Shown piece by piece: positions 35,543-45,200 of a stretch of DNA of 64,000 nucleotides. The notes under the pieces were generated by a model. It was not told where the DNA came from. It saw only the letters and a program-made list of their open reading frames with translations, and did no database searches. How positions within the stretch are numbered: position 1 is the stretch's first letter; the number at the start of each line of letters is the position of its first letter. This DNA is from Cyanidium caldarium (taxonomy: Eukaryota; Rhodophyta; Bangiophyceae; Cyanidiales; Cyanidiaceae). Both the position numbers and the translations under genes were made by a program. The stretch lies in assembly GCA_026184775.1 (NCBI GenBank), contig JANCYW010000005.1, positions 124,001-188,000 on the forward strand, in the 5' to 3' direction.

Positions 35543-35797
35543 CTACCGAATCCGTCGCCGCTTCCCCGAGCGTCGAGATGCGTTCCCCGCTGTGCCCTCC
35601 TCCAGCGGCTCGTAGTAAATTTCCTCGTAGAGCGCCTGCACGCTGGCGTGAATGCGCTCCTCGGCGTCCTGCTTGGCGAAGAGGTGATTCTCGTCGAGGT
35701 CGTTGATGATGAACCGCTCCTCGCGCTCGATCCACAGCAAGTACTGCCTCATCGGCACGTCGCACTGCACCAACAGGCCGCGCGTCGCGTTGACCAT
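35543..35797 (-). CDS. TFB5: TFIIH core subunit Tfb5 (TTDA/GTF2H5)
   Basis: 84 residues from MVNATRGLLVQCDVPM (35797). Tfb5 is the smallest TFIIH subunit; it stabilises p52 and stimulates XPB in transcription and nucleotide excision repair. VNATRGLLVQCDVPMRQYLL, then RFIINDLDENHLF and VQALYEEIYY align along the whole of human GTF2H5 (71 aa). A basic C-terminal tail (SRRSGKRRRIR) is extra. Thirteen in-frame upstream codons are dispensable. Its stop is 5 bp from the Ca-ATPase stop, so the two 3' UTRs must overlap. Confidence 0.93.
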   Translation of the reverse strand: MVNATRGLLVQCDVPMRQYLLWIEREERFIINDLDENHLFAKQDAEERIHASVQALYEEIYYEPLEEGTAGNASRRSGKRRRIR

Positions 35798-36000
35798 GCG
35801 CAGTGCCGTGATGCGCAGCGCGGTGGTGCTGCGCAAACACAGAAGGGCGTCAAGCGACGCGTGACACGCACTCCAACCATTTCGTCACGCCGACGTGCCT
35901 CCTGCCGGGAGGCGGGCGTTCCCGGTGCTGTCCGGCAATGTCCTTCAGCTCTCGTTCTACCTGCCACTTGGTTTCCGTCGTGCCCACCCTGTGCGAGCTC

Positions 36001-36660
36001 ATGGGAAATGCGCTGATGGCTTCGGGGCGCATTCCCGACGACCGTTTATTCCAGCTGCGGCTGACGTCGAAACATCTGGCGAAACAGGCGAAGAGGTGTG
36101 AGCGGGAGCGGGAGCGTTACTTGGCCAAACTCAAGTCCGCGTTGAAATCCGGCCAGACCGACCTCACCATGGTGTGCGCCGAGAGCGCTGTGCGCAAGGC
36201 GCGCGAGCGCACCATGTACCTGCGGTTGTCGGCGCGGTTGGATGCGGTGGTCACCCGGTTGCACTCGGCGAACGAGATGGGCAAGGTGGGCACGCTGTTC
36301 CAGGGCGTGGCCGCGGACGTGCAGGGCGCGCTGCGCTCGCTGGACGTGGATCGCATCGACGCCACGTTGACGCGGTTGGAAGGACACCTGGATGAGATTC
36401 ACGTGCGCGACGGGTTGCTGAGCAGCGGTATGGACCGCATCGGGCTGATGCCCAACGCGCCGATGAACGACGAGGACGAGATCACGGCGCTGATCCGCCA
36501 GACGGCCGACGAGAACAATTTGGAGCTGAGCGAGGAGCTGCATGGCGTGCCGCAGCTGAGATGGCTGAAGCAGGAAAAGTCCCGAAAAGAGGCGGAACGG
36601 CAGGCGCACGAAGAGGAGGACGAGTTGCACGCGCGCCTGCGGGCGTTACAACTGCCATGA
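36001..36660 (+). CDS. ESCRT-III subunit CHMP1/Did2
   Basis: 219 residues from MGNALMASGRIPDDRL (36001). CHMP1 recruits Vps4/LIP5 to disassemble ESCRT-III during multivesicular-body sorting and membrane scission. LFQLRLTSKHLAKQAKRCER, then YAKL-type helices with VCAESAVRKARER and LDAVVTRLHSANEM fit the family. The C-terminal MIM1 helix is DELHARLRALQLP. Length is slightly above human CHMP1 (196-199). The N-terminal MGNA could be myristoylated, which is not usual for CHMP1. An alternative start is the ATG at 35938. The MIM1-coding end is part of the tandem duplication described below. Confidence 0.93.
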   Translation: MGNALMASGRIPDDRLFQLRLTSKHLAKQAKRCERERERYLAKLKSALKSGQTDLTMVCAESAVRKARERTMYLRLSARLDAVVTRLHSANEMGKVGTLFQGVAADVQGALRSLDVDRIDATLTRLEGHLDEIHVRDGLLSSGMDRIGLMPNAPMNDEDEITALIRQTADENNLELSEELHGVPQLRWLKQEKSRKEAERQAHEEEDELHARLRALQLP

Positions 36661-36825
36661 GTGCGACCGGACATCGAAGCGGGAGCCTTCCCGCTATGGC
36701 GACAGAGTGTGCGGCCCGGCCAGGAGTTTCGTGTGCGTCTGCGGGCGTTACAACTGCCGTGAGCGCGACCGCATGTCGAGCGCGAATTCCCTTCCTAGTG
36801 CAACAAAATGTACAGCCCGACCAGA
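36620..36825. repeat. Degenerate 102-bp tandem duplication spanning the CHMP1/syntaxin 3' junction
   Basis: Copy 1 (about 36620-36723) holds the CHMP1 C-terminus and stop. Copy 2 (about 36722-36825) repeats it 102 bp later. CTGCGGGCGTTACAACTGCC is identical in both copies. Downstream, copy 1 also contains a decayed counterpart of the syntaxin 3' end found intact in copy 2. Because 102 is divisible by three, copy 2's RLRALQLP-stop lies in the CHMP1 frame with no other stop between. Confidence 0.88.
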
Positions 36826-37787
36826 GCGATCAGCGTGACCCACACCGCCAACCAGGTGCAGCAGCGGCGGCGGCGGCGGCGTCGACGGGCGGCCACCTCT
36901 AACTCGTCCGCGGCGCGCTGCTGCTCGGAGGCCGTGCCCGCAGTGCCCGCCTCTACCTCCTCCAAACTGGCCTGCTGATCGCTCACCATCAGAGAGAGGC
37001 TCTTAAAGATCGATTGCACCTCGTGCATGCCCGTCTGCAATCGCTGCAAAATCGTATGTCGTTCGCGTTGGTCTTCCTCGGCGTACACCGCATCCAGCAG
37101 CGCCTGGCGATGCTGCAGGCTCTGTTCGGCAGCGGCGGCGGTGGTGGTATCGCCTGCCACCGCCATCATCTGCTTGCCGGAGACATCCGCCCCGAAGGTG
37201 CCGTAGGCGTGCAGCGGGCGAGGTACGTCCGTCGCAGTGCCGTTGCCGCGCAAGGCCGCCATTGCAGGAAGTGGAGCGCTCGACGGAGCGCCCGGCGGCA
37301 GCGGCGACCGGGACGCTTCGGCCGCGGGCGTCCAAGTCGACTCCGCCGACGCCGGCTGCTGCGGTTGCGGGTGTTGCTGCCCACGGCATTCCGCCGCCTC
37401 GCTCTCCACCTCAGCCACCAGTTCGCGCACGTTGCGGTGCTCGCGCGCCACCTGCTCCAAGTCTCGCCGCAGCTTGCGCAACCGCAGCGTGTCGCCGAGC
37501 TTGTCGCTGTGTTCGGCGTGCTGGCCCCAGCGCGTCGTCAGCTCGCGCAACTGCCCCTCGGCGGTGTGCAAGCGGGCGGCACACGATTCCTGTGCTGCGA
37601 CCACTTGCGGGTGCAGCGCGTCAAAATCGGCCTCCAGGCGGGCGCACAGCCGCCGGACGTGGTTGTTCTCCCGGGAGACCTGTTCGATGTTTTGCGCCAA
37701 CTCGCGCATAAGTGCGTCCATGTCCGCCGATGAACAAGTGCCTGTGGACCTGGAGCTGCCCGCACGTGCGGTTTCTGGTGTCTCCAT
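36795..37787 (-). CDS. Syntaxin (Qa-SNARE)
   Basis: 330 residues from METPETARAGSSRSTG (37787). It mediates membrane fusion as the Qa partner of SNARE complexes. The N-terminal region is helical (Habc-like): MRELAQNIEQVSRENNHVRR, DKLGDTLRLRKLRRDLEQVA. A Pro/Ser linker is followed by the SNARE motif at about residues 225-290: LQRLQTGMHEVQSIFKSLSL then MVSDQQ, where the zero-layer Gln is expected. A basic run (RRRRRRRCC) precedes the C-terminal anchor WLAVWVTLIALVGLYILLH. The residue after the zero-layer Gln is Gln rather than the common Gly. Which compartment it serves is not evident. Confidence 0.9.
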   Translation of the reverse strand: METPETARAGSSRSTGTCSSADMDALMRELAQNIEQVSRENNHVRRLCARLEADFDALHPQVVAAQESCAARLHTAEGQLRELTTRWGQHAEHSDKLGDTLRLRKLRRDLEQVAREHRNVRELVAEVESEAAECRGQQHPQPQQPASAESTWTPAAEASRSPLPPGAPSSAPLPAMAALRGNGTATDVPRPLHAYGTFGADVSGKQMMAVAGDTTTAAAAEQSLQHRQALLDAVYAEEDQRERHTILQRLQTGMHEVQSIFKSLSLMVSDQQASLEEVEAGTAGTASEQQRAADELEVAARRRRRRRRCCTWLAVWVTLIALVGLYILLH

Positions 37788-38420
37788 CGCCGGCAGGAGG
37801 TGCAAAAGTCGGGAGGAAGGTGCCGGCCGCGCGGAGATGCAGCGACAGACGCATCGATGGGCGCGATGTCCGATGCCTGCGAGGCGAGCGCCGTGGGAAT
37901 GCGAGTCGGAGAGGACACCATAGTGCCAGACAGTAGCTGTGGCGAGCGTGCGGGTCGTTGTGAGTGCCAGAGTAGGCACGGGATCATCGCAAGCGTCGCC
38001 CCTATCACGATCGCGGACGCACTCCCAAGTTTTATCGTCTACAATGTCTGGTGCAACAACGCCCTCCACCTCCCGATCGACCTTTCACTCGCCACTCACG
38101 ACACTTGCCTGCGCAACTTGGCCCTCACTCGCAACAGTTCGTCCTCACACCTCCGTGTCCATCGCTCACCTCCCGTTCTGCACGCGCGCTCCTCCTCTTC
38201 GCGCCTCTCGATGGATTGGGGAACGGGCGCGGTCGTCCACGTGGGTGGGCGCGCGCGCGCGCGCACTTCTCTCACGTATCCGCGAGGAGGCGCTGCCTCG
38301 AGCAGACCGCGGCACGCTTGTGTTGGGCCATCCCATCTTGACGTTGGGGAAGCGGTGGTCCGTTCTATCACCTCGTTCCCGCCGCCGGAATCCGTCTTGG
38401 GGTCTGCCCGTCGCGTCCCT
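37788..38420. other. Divergent intergenic region (syntaxin / J-protein)
   Basis: 633 bp, the second-longest gap, likely holding both promoters. It contains a CACGTG palindrome at 38238-38243 and an alternating GC tract at about 38249-38262. ATG-containing frames here extend both genes without family support. No other gene is seen. Confidence 0.55.
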
Positions 38421-39032
38421 ATGGCCGACGGCAAGGATGCCGCGGACGACTGGCGACCAGCGGACGCGTCCACCGAGATCCGACGCGTGCTCGACGAAAG
38501 TCAAAACTACTACATGGTGCTGCACGTGACGCCCGTTGCGGACAATGCGGAGATCAAGCGAAACTACCGGCGGCTGTCGCTGGTGCTGCACCCGGATCGC
38601 TGCAACCTGCCGCGCGCCAAGGAGGCTTTCCAGGAGATCAACCTCGCGCACACCACATTGACCACCCCGGTGAAGCGGAAAATGTACGATTTATATCTAG
38701 GGGATCGACTGCGCGGCGCGGCCGGTACCGAGAGCTACAACGAGTGGGAGGCGCGCATGGCCACGGGTCCGCCGGTGCGTGTGCCCGCCTGGCTGGCGTT
38801 CATCTTGCGCATGCCGGTCATCGGCATGATCGTGGCGGTACTGCTGGTACTGTTGCTGATCCCGCTGGTGTTGGTGATGCTGGTGTTGATGGTGCTGCTG
38901 GCACTGCTGTGCCTGCCGTGCGCCATGATCGGCACCAACCGTCCGCAAGAGGAGGGCGGCGACGAGGCCGGCGCCGTTGGCCATGCGAACGCTGAAACCG
39001 GAGGCCAAAACCGGTTCTCAGACAATGCGTGA
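38421..39032 (+). CDS. Membrane-anchored J-domain protein
   Basis: 203 residues from MADGKDAADDWRPADA (38421). The J domain spans about residues 30-100: NYYMVLHVTPVADNAEIKRN, then YRRLSLVLHPDRCN with the HPD motif and DLYLGDRLRG. A hydrophilic linker precedes a long hydrophobic region at about residues 120-170 (LAFILRMPVIGMIVAVLLVL, LLIPLVLVMLVLMVL), probably two closely spaced membrane helices. The C-terminus is acidic. It should recruit an Hsp70 to a membrane, ER or organelle. There is no zinc-finger or client-binding CTD, so it is a type III J-protein. Confidence 0.87.
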   Translation: MADGKDAADDWRPADASTEIRRVLDESQNYYMVLHVTPVADNAEIKRNYRRLSLVLHPDRCNLPRAKEAFQEINLAHTTLTTPVKRKMYDLYLGDRLRGAAGTESYNEWEARMATGPPVRVPAWLAFILRMPVIGMIVAVLLVLLLIPLVLVMLVLMVLLALLCLPCAMIGTNRPQEEGGDEAGAVGHANAETGGQNRFSDNA

Positions 39033-39041
39033 TCGTCGACA

Positions 39042-39055
39042 GAGAGAGAGAGAGC
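39042..39055. repeat. AG dinucleotide tract
   Basis: Fourteen bases of (AG)n just after the J-protein stop codon; likely in its 3' UTR. Confidence 0.85.
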
Positions 39056-39169
39056 AGGGGAGGCGGAAGAGGTGCCGGCGGGCATCGCCTGGCCACCGAC
39101 CGTACCCGACCGTTTCCGCCCGGTCGGCCATCGGTAGAACCTATCATCAACAGCTGCGTCCACCACCAC

Positions 39170-40129
39170 CTAGTCCAACAGCGCGGCGGCCATGGCGATG
39201 GCGGCAGTTTCGGTGCGTAAACGCGTGCGACCGAGGGAGACCGCCACGGCGCCGGCGTCTCGCAGGGCGTTCTCCTCAGCGCGGGTGAAACCGCCCTCTG
39301 GACCGACCATCAGTGCCACGTCCCGCCATGGCCACCGCTCCGGCTGCCGCGTACGCCACTGAAACAAGCTGAGCGGGGCATCCGGCGCCGCCAGCAGGTA
39401 AACCGTATGCGACGATCGCTGCTGCACGCGAGAGACCACCTCGTCCACCGACAACACCGCCGAAGCGAACCACAGCGCATCGGACGCCGGAGCGGCAGCG
39501 CCGCCGGCCACGTCCATCAGTCGGTCGCGCAAGCACTGCTTGGCGGCGGCAATGCACAGGTGCTGCCAGCGCGTCAGACTGCGTTTGCGGATGTGCGCCG
39601 CATCCACCTCCGCGCGCGCACAGTCGATGTGGCGCAGCTGGTGCACGCTCAGCTCGGACAGCTTCTCCACCATCCAGTCCGCCCGTTGCGCTGACTTGGG
39701 CGTGGACACCAGCGCGGTCAGTCGCGGCGCCGTCCCAACGTCTGCCGCCGCCTCGGCGCGCACCGCGTCGTCCTCCGACTCCGGCAGCGACACCACGCCC
39801 AAACACTCCACCTCGCGCCCGCGGTTGCGCAGGCGACCGCGCACCACCCAGCCGCTGCCGTCAAACAGTTGCACCCGGTCGCCGTCGACGTACCGCCGGC
39901 TGCGCACGTGCCGCTGCTCCGACTCGGGCAGCGCCACCCGCTGACCGGCCGTAACGTCTCCGCGTGGCAAATCCGGCACGAACAACCGCTCGGCGATGTC
40001 GCGCCCGGGGCGCGTGGACGCCGCACCCAGTGCCCGCCAGAGCGTGCAGGTCGGTCGTGGCCGTCGCGAGCGCGTTGTTGACCACCGGGTACGCCATGAC
40101 GCCCAGCGACCGAGCTTTACAAACGCCAT
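39170..40129 (-). CDS. 16S rRNA m3U1498 methyltransferase, RsmE family, organelle-type
   Basis: 319 residues from MAFVKLGRWASWRTRW (40129). The RsmE family uses SAM to methylate a uridine in the bacterial-type decoding centre, so plastid or mitochondrial rRNA is the likely target. Residues 1-45 are a basic, Ser/Thr/Arg-rich leader. The PUA-like N-domain (HVRSRRYVDGDRVQLFDGSG) is followed by the SPOUT knot: MVGPEGGFTRAEENAL then VSLGRTRLRTETAAIAM. Both knot motifs are intact. The mature domain is about 270 residues, slightly longer than bacterial RsmE (about 243). Confidence 0.93.
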   Translation of the reverse strand: MAFVKLGRWASWRTRWSTTRSRRPRPTCTLWRALGAASTRPGRDIAERLFVPDLPRGDVTAGQRVALPESEQRHVRSRRYVDGDRVQLFDGSGWVVRGRLRNRGREVECLGVVSLPESEDDAVRAEAAADVGTAPRLTALVSTPKSAQRADWMVEKLSELSVHQLRHIDCARAEVDAAHIRKRSLTRWQHLCIAAAKQCLRDRLMDVAGGAAAPASDALWFASAVLSVDEVVSRVQQRSSHTVYLLAAPDAPLSLFQWRTRQPERWPWRDVALMVGPEGGFTRAEENALRDAGAVAVSLGRTRLRTETAAIAMAAALLD

Positions 40130-40372
40130 GCCCCTCGCGGCAAGTCGTTGCGGCGGGCAACCGAGGACGAGCCACTTGCACCGAACGCCGAGCAGCCCAC
40201 CGCGACATGCACACCAAGAGGACGCCGCCTCGTCCAACCGACCGACGGAGGCTTTGTCCAGAACATACCCATACACTACACCACACTCGTTTATACAGTT
40301 CACGAGACGTATGCCCTGAGTGCTACACCCGCAGAGGACCACACAGGGAATCTTCGGCTCCTGTTCCCCTCC

Positions 40373-41962
40373 TCACTCCGGCTGCGGCTCGGCACTGTCC
40401 AGTCGCCTCCGCTCAGTGGCATGATCATTGCTGCCGCTGTGCGAGCTGTCCACGGACAAGTGCGACGAGCGGCGGCGTCGGAGGCGGTTGCGCGGCTCCG
40501 CTAGACGCATCGAGCCGCCAAACGGCAGCGGCGAGCCGACATACACCGCCGGGCTGATACCGCCGTGGCGCATGAAGAACGCCGGCGACGTGCCGTAACT
40601 GTGGGGCGTCGCGGTAACGGGCATCACCGGGCGGGCGTTCTCGTATGCCGGTGCCGCCTCCTCGTCAATCGGCTCCGGCGTCTGCGGCGGTGGTGCGGCT
40701 GCTGCTGCTGCTGCTCGCGGAGCCACGGCGCCGTAATTGGGCGGCGCCAATTTCGCCTCGGTATCGCGTTCTGCCTCTGCTTCCTCCTCCTCCTTCACCG
40801 CCGCGACCTCCTCCGCCACCGGCCCGATGTCCACCGGCTGCTTGCCGTACGTAAAAGTGCCGGCCACGATGGCCACAAACCCCGCCACCTGCAGCCACGA
40901 ATACCGCGTCCACGCCTCACCGAATCGACCGCCCGTCCAGCCGTAATACAGCCACAAATCCACCACCCACACCAACAACGTGCGCATCGTCTCCAGAATG
41001 GTGCGGAACATGGCCGAACTCAACTGGGTCACGTTCAAACTGAACAGGTTGAAGAAGAGCATCGAGCCCGCGTCCACCACCAGGATCGCCGCCAGCGCGC
41101 CCGAGTGCGCAATCATCACCACCGAATCCACCTCGTCCTCCCAACGCCCGCCCAGGTCGTAACCGGGCAGCAGGTACGCCAGCGGAAAGAGCACCAACAC
41201 GCACAGCGCCATGCCGTACAAGCCCTCGTACGACACCACCCGCATCGCCGGCAATCGCAGGTTCTGTAGCAGGTGCTCCTCGGCCACCACTTGCAGTGCC
41301 TGTGCTGCCTGTCCGGCGACCATCAGCACCATACCCAGCGCCAGCTCCGCTTGGGCGGTGGCGTCCGGCTCGCTCAGAATCGACGCCAACCCCACCAGAC
41401 TGATGCCCGCCAGCGCCATCGACACCCCGAGATAGTTGTAGTAGTGCAGGCGGCGGTGCAGCAGCGTCACCGAGAACACCGCACAGAACACTAACATACT
41501 GCCGCGCAGCATCTGATACACCGAAACCGGCGCGAACAGCAGGCCGGTGCACATGAGCGCGGTCGCCGCCAGGTCCAGCAACGCCGGCAGGATGATGATG
41601 CGCGGCGAGGTGCTCGGCGGCGACGACTTTGCAAACCACGCCTTGATTCTCCACGTAGATGACCCGCGCTCGGTCGTCGGTGACCGGACGCTACCGTCCA
41701 CTGCTTCAGCCGCCGCTGCTGCCTCCTGATACTGTCGCCACTCCAGCTCCAGTGCTGCATCGCGCGTCCACCAGTCCAGCACCACACACAGCGCCATACC
41801 CAGAAACATGGAGAACACCTCAAACAGCGGCTTGCGAAACGGCCGCACCCTACCGTCCCGACCAACGCTCTCCACACCGTAGATGATCTTCGCCAACAGC
41901 GACGCCACCGTGCCCAGCGCCAACATGCCCCCGACCGCCAGCGTCGACGAGATGCGCCGCAT
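40373..41962 (-). CDS. SLC35F6 (TANGO9)-type drug/metabolite-superfamily transporter
   Basis: 529 residues from MRRISSTLAVGGMLALG. About ten membrane helices. Family hallmarks are VYQMLRGSMLVFCAVFSVTL, LLHRRLHYYNYLGVSMALAG, the VAEEHLLQNL loop and the C-terminal half with ATTRMV-equivalent SSAMFRTILETMRTLLVWVV. SLC35F6 relatives lie in lysosomal/vacuolar or endosomal membranes; the substrate is unsettled. The last 130 residues are cytoplasmic and low-complexity: an acidic run (VKEEEEAEAERDTEAK), an Ala run, then Arg/Ser-rich sequence. It is divergent from PurL with 331 bp between starts. Confidence 0.9.
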   Translation of the reverse strand: MRRISSTLAVGGMLALGTVASLLAKIIYGVESVGRDGRVRPFRKPLFEVFSMFLGMALCVVLDWWTRDAALELEWRQYQEAAAAAEAVDGSVRSPTTERGSSTWRIKAWFAKSSPPSTSPRIIILPALLDLAATALMCTGLLFAPVSVYQMLRGSMLVFCAVFSVTLLHRRLHYYNYLGVSMALAGISLVGLASILSEPDATAQAELALGMVLMVAGQAAQALQVVAEEHLLQNLRLPAMRVVSYEGLYGMALCVLVLFPLAYLLPGYDLGGRWEDEVDSVVMIAHSGALAAILVVDAGSMLFFNLFSLNVTQLSSAMFRTILETMRTLLVWVVDLWLYYGWTGGRFGEAWTRYSWLQVAGFVAIVAGTFTYGKQPVDIGPVAEEVAAVKEEEEAEAERDTEAKLAPPNYGAVAPRAAAAAAAPPPQTPEPIDEEAAPAYENARPVMPVTATPHSYGTSPAFFMRHGGISPAVYVGSPLPFGGSMRLAEPRNRLRRRRSSHLSVDSSHSGSNDHATERRRLDSAEPQPE

Positions 41963-42293
41963 GACTCACACAATATACGTTTTTCGAGGTGAATGATCCT
42001 AGAGACCCTATTGAAGAGGTGCCTGTCGGTACTATTTCCCTATGGGGATGTTGGCAGCCAGGAGTCGCACTCGATGAGGGCGTCGTCCGTTGGAGTCGAG
42101 GGCGTCGTGCGCGCCCGATCCACCTGCGCAACACACGCGTGGGGTGCGGCGTGGCGCGATTCCCGCAGCGATCGCGCGAAATCGGCGATGGGCGCGCGCG
42201 CGGCGGAACCCCGCGCTGTGGACGCACCCGAGTGGGACAGCGGTCGTCGTGGCGCTGCTGGTCGTTGAAGAGGGCGATCTGTTGGACGATGAC
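41963..42293. other. Divergent intergenic region (SLC35F6-like / PurL)
   Basis: 331 bp. It is open in the PurL frame back to an ATG at 42090, which would add 68 residues of Arg/Ala-rich leader. No other gene is seen. Confidence 0.55.
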
Positions 42294-45200
42294 ATGCGAG
42301 CGCTATTCGTGACAACTTCGTTCGAGTCGTGGAGGAGTCAGAAGAGATGGAGAGGGAGGGCGAGGGAGTGCAGGTGGTGGTCACGGCCGGGGCTGCGCTG
42401 GAGGCGGCTGCCGCAACACCAGCGAGCAGCAGTGCACCTCGAGGACGCCGCCGCTCTTGGCGGGTATGCAGGTGTTCGGGCCAGTGTGGCCGGCAGTAGT
42501 AGTAGTAGTAGTAGCAGTAGTGAGAGTCCAGAGCGGTTGGCGCGGCGGCGATCGGGTGAATCTGCCGGGACCGTGCGGCGATTCTATCGGTATCTGGGCA
42601 GCGACGCGCTGGCGGTGCAGGCGGCGCGTGAGGCACTGTCGCAGCTGTTGGCCGAGCTGGGTCACGGTGGCGAGGCGTTGCCGGCGTTTTCGGTGGAGCG
42701 TGAGGACTGTTATTATGTGCTGGTGGCGGCGGAGGCGGGTGCTGGAACCCTCAGTCAGGGCGAGGAAGACATTTTGTGGTGGCTGTTGTCGGAGACATTC
42801 GAGCCGGAGCGTTTCAGCGAGTCGATTCCCTTCATACCGGATGCGCTGGTGGAGATCGGGCCGCGGCTCAACTTTCAGACGGCGTGGTGTTCCAACGCGA
42901 TGAACATCTTCCGGGCGTGCGGGCTGCAGCAGGTGCGCCGGGTGGAGCGCAGTCGGCGGTACGCCGTGGAGTTTCATTCGGTGGCCGGCGTGGCGGAAGA
43001 GCCGGCGTCGTCGCTGGCGACGTTGGTGTTGGCGCACCGAGAGGCCTTTTTGCAAAAGTTCACTGCGCGCATCCACGACCGCATGACCGAGCAGACGTAT
43101 CAGCGGCCGCTGCAGTCGTTTGAGACAGGCATCGTACCCGAACCGGTGTACCGGGTGCCGTTGCTACGCGACGGCAAGGCGGCGCTGCAGCAGCTCAACC
43201 AGCGCATGGGACTCGGCCTGGATGCCTGGGACATCGACTACTACTACAACATGTTTCGGGGGATGAACCGCGACCCGACCAACGTAGAGCTGTTCGATAT
43301 TGCCCAGTCCAACTCGGAGCACTCCCGCCACTGGCTGTTTCGCGGGCGCGTGGTGATCGACGGCGAGGAGCAGCCGCACTCGCTGCTGGATCTGGTGCGC
43401 GAGCCGCTGCGGCGCAACCCGACCAACTCGGTGCTGGCTTTTGTGGACAACTCGTCGAGCATCCGTGGGCCGCGTCCGTTCCGCACCCTGCAACCGCTGT
43501 TCCCGGACGTGCCGTCGGAATGGGCGGAGCACCAAGCCGACAACGACATCCTCATGACCGCCGAGACGCACAACTTCCCGTCGGGCGTGGCGCCGTTCCC
43601 GGGCGCCGAGACCGGCACCGGCGGCCGCATCCGGGATACGGCGGCCACTGGCACCGGCTCCTTGGTGGGCGTGGCCACCGCCGGGTACAGCGTGGGCAAT
43701 TTGCGCATTCCCGGCTATTCGCTGCCGTGGGAGGACCCGTCGTTTCAGTATCCGAACCACCTGGAGTCGCCGCTCACCATCTGCATCCAGGCCAGCAACG
43801 GTGCCAGCGATTACGGCAACAAGTTCGGCGAGCCGGTGGTGCAGGGCTTCTGTCGCTCGTTCGGGTTGCGCCTGGCGGTTGACGGCGGTGGCGACCGCCG
43901 CGTCGAATACGTCAAGCCGATCATGTTCAGCGGCGGTCTCGGTCAGATGGACCACCGACACGCCCACAAGGGTGCACCGCAGCCAGGCATGTGTGTGGTG
44001 AAAGTGGGCGGGCCGGCATATCGTATTGGGATGGGCGGCGGTGCGGCGTCGTCGATGGTGCAGGGCGACAACCGTGCCGAGCTCGATTTCGATGCGGTGC
44101 AGCGCGGCGATGCCGAGATGGAGCAGCGCGCGTACCGCGTCATCCGGGCGTGTGTGGAGATGGGCGAGCGCAACCCGATCGTCAGCATTCACGATCAGGG
44201 CGCCGGCGGCAACTGCAACGTGGTGAAAGAGCTGATCCACCCGGCCGGGGCGCGCATCGATGTGCGTCAGATTATCGTCGGCGACGAGACGCTGTCGGTG
44301 CTGGAGATCTGGGGCGCCGAATACCAGGAGCAGTTCGGGCTGCTGTTGCGCCCCGAGTCGATGCCGCTGTTTCGGCAGCTGTGTGAGCGGGAGAATGTGC
44401 CGCTGGCGGTGCTGGGCCAAGTGGACGGCAGCGGCAAGGTGGTACTGTTTGACAGCCGCTCGGGCGAGGTGGTGGAGGAGCTGGAGCTGGAGCGAGTGCT
44501 GGGCCAGTTGCCGCGCAAACGCTTCGAGGACTCGCGGGTGCACCGCCCCCGACCGACCGCGCTATCGTTGCCGATGACGACCGGCGCGAGCATGATCACC
44601 AAGAGCGACCACGATCTGGTGAGCGTGTTGAACCGGGTGTTGCGGCTGCTGTCGGTGGGCAGCAAGCGCTTTCTGACCACCAAGGTGGATCGGTCGGTGA
44701 CCGGGCTGGTGGCGCGCCAACAGACCGTCGGGCCGGTGCAGCTGCCGCTGGCGGACGTGGCGGTGGCGGCGCTCAGCCATGTGGATGAGGTGGGCGCGGC
44801 GACGGCCATCGGCGAGCAGTGCCTCAAGTCGCTGGTGTGGCCGGCGGCCATGGCGCGTATGGCGGTAGCGGAGATGCTCACCAATTTGGCGGCGGCGCGC
44901 ATCACTCGCATCGAGGACATCAAGTGCGAGGCAAACTGGATGGCGGCCGGCAAGCTGAGCGGCGAGCTGGCGAGCATGTACGAGGCGGCCGAGGCGCTGT
45001 CGGCGATGATGACGACGCTGGGCATCGCCATCGACGGCGGCAAGGACAGCGTCAGCATGGCAGCGCGCTGTCCGGGCGAGGCGGACACGGTGCGAGCGCC
45101 GCTCACGCTGGTGGTAAGCGGTTACGCGCCGGTGCTGGATGTGATGCGGGTGTTGACGCCGGCGATTCAGCGCAGCGGCGCGTCGGAGGTGTTGCTGCTG

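Noticed and set aside
42325-42480. Alternative first exon for PurL in another frame with a short intron before the Ser repeat
   Set aside because: No GTAAGT donor or ACTAAC branch is present; the continuous frame with a leader is simpler.
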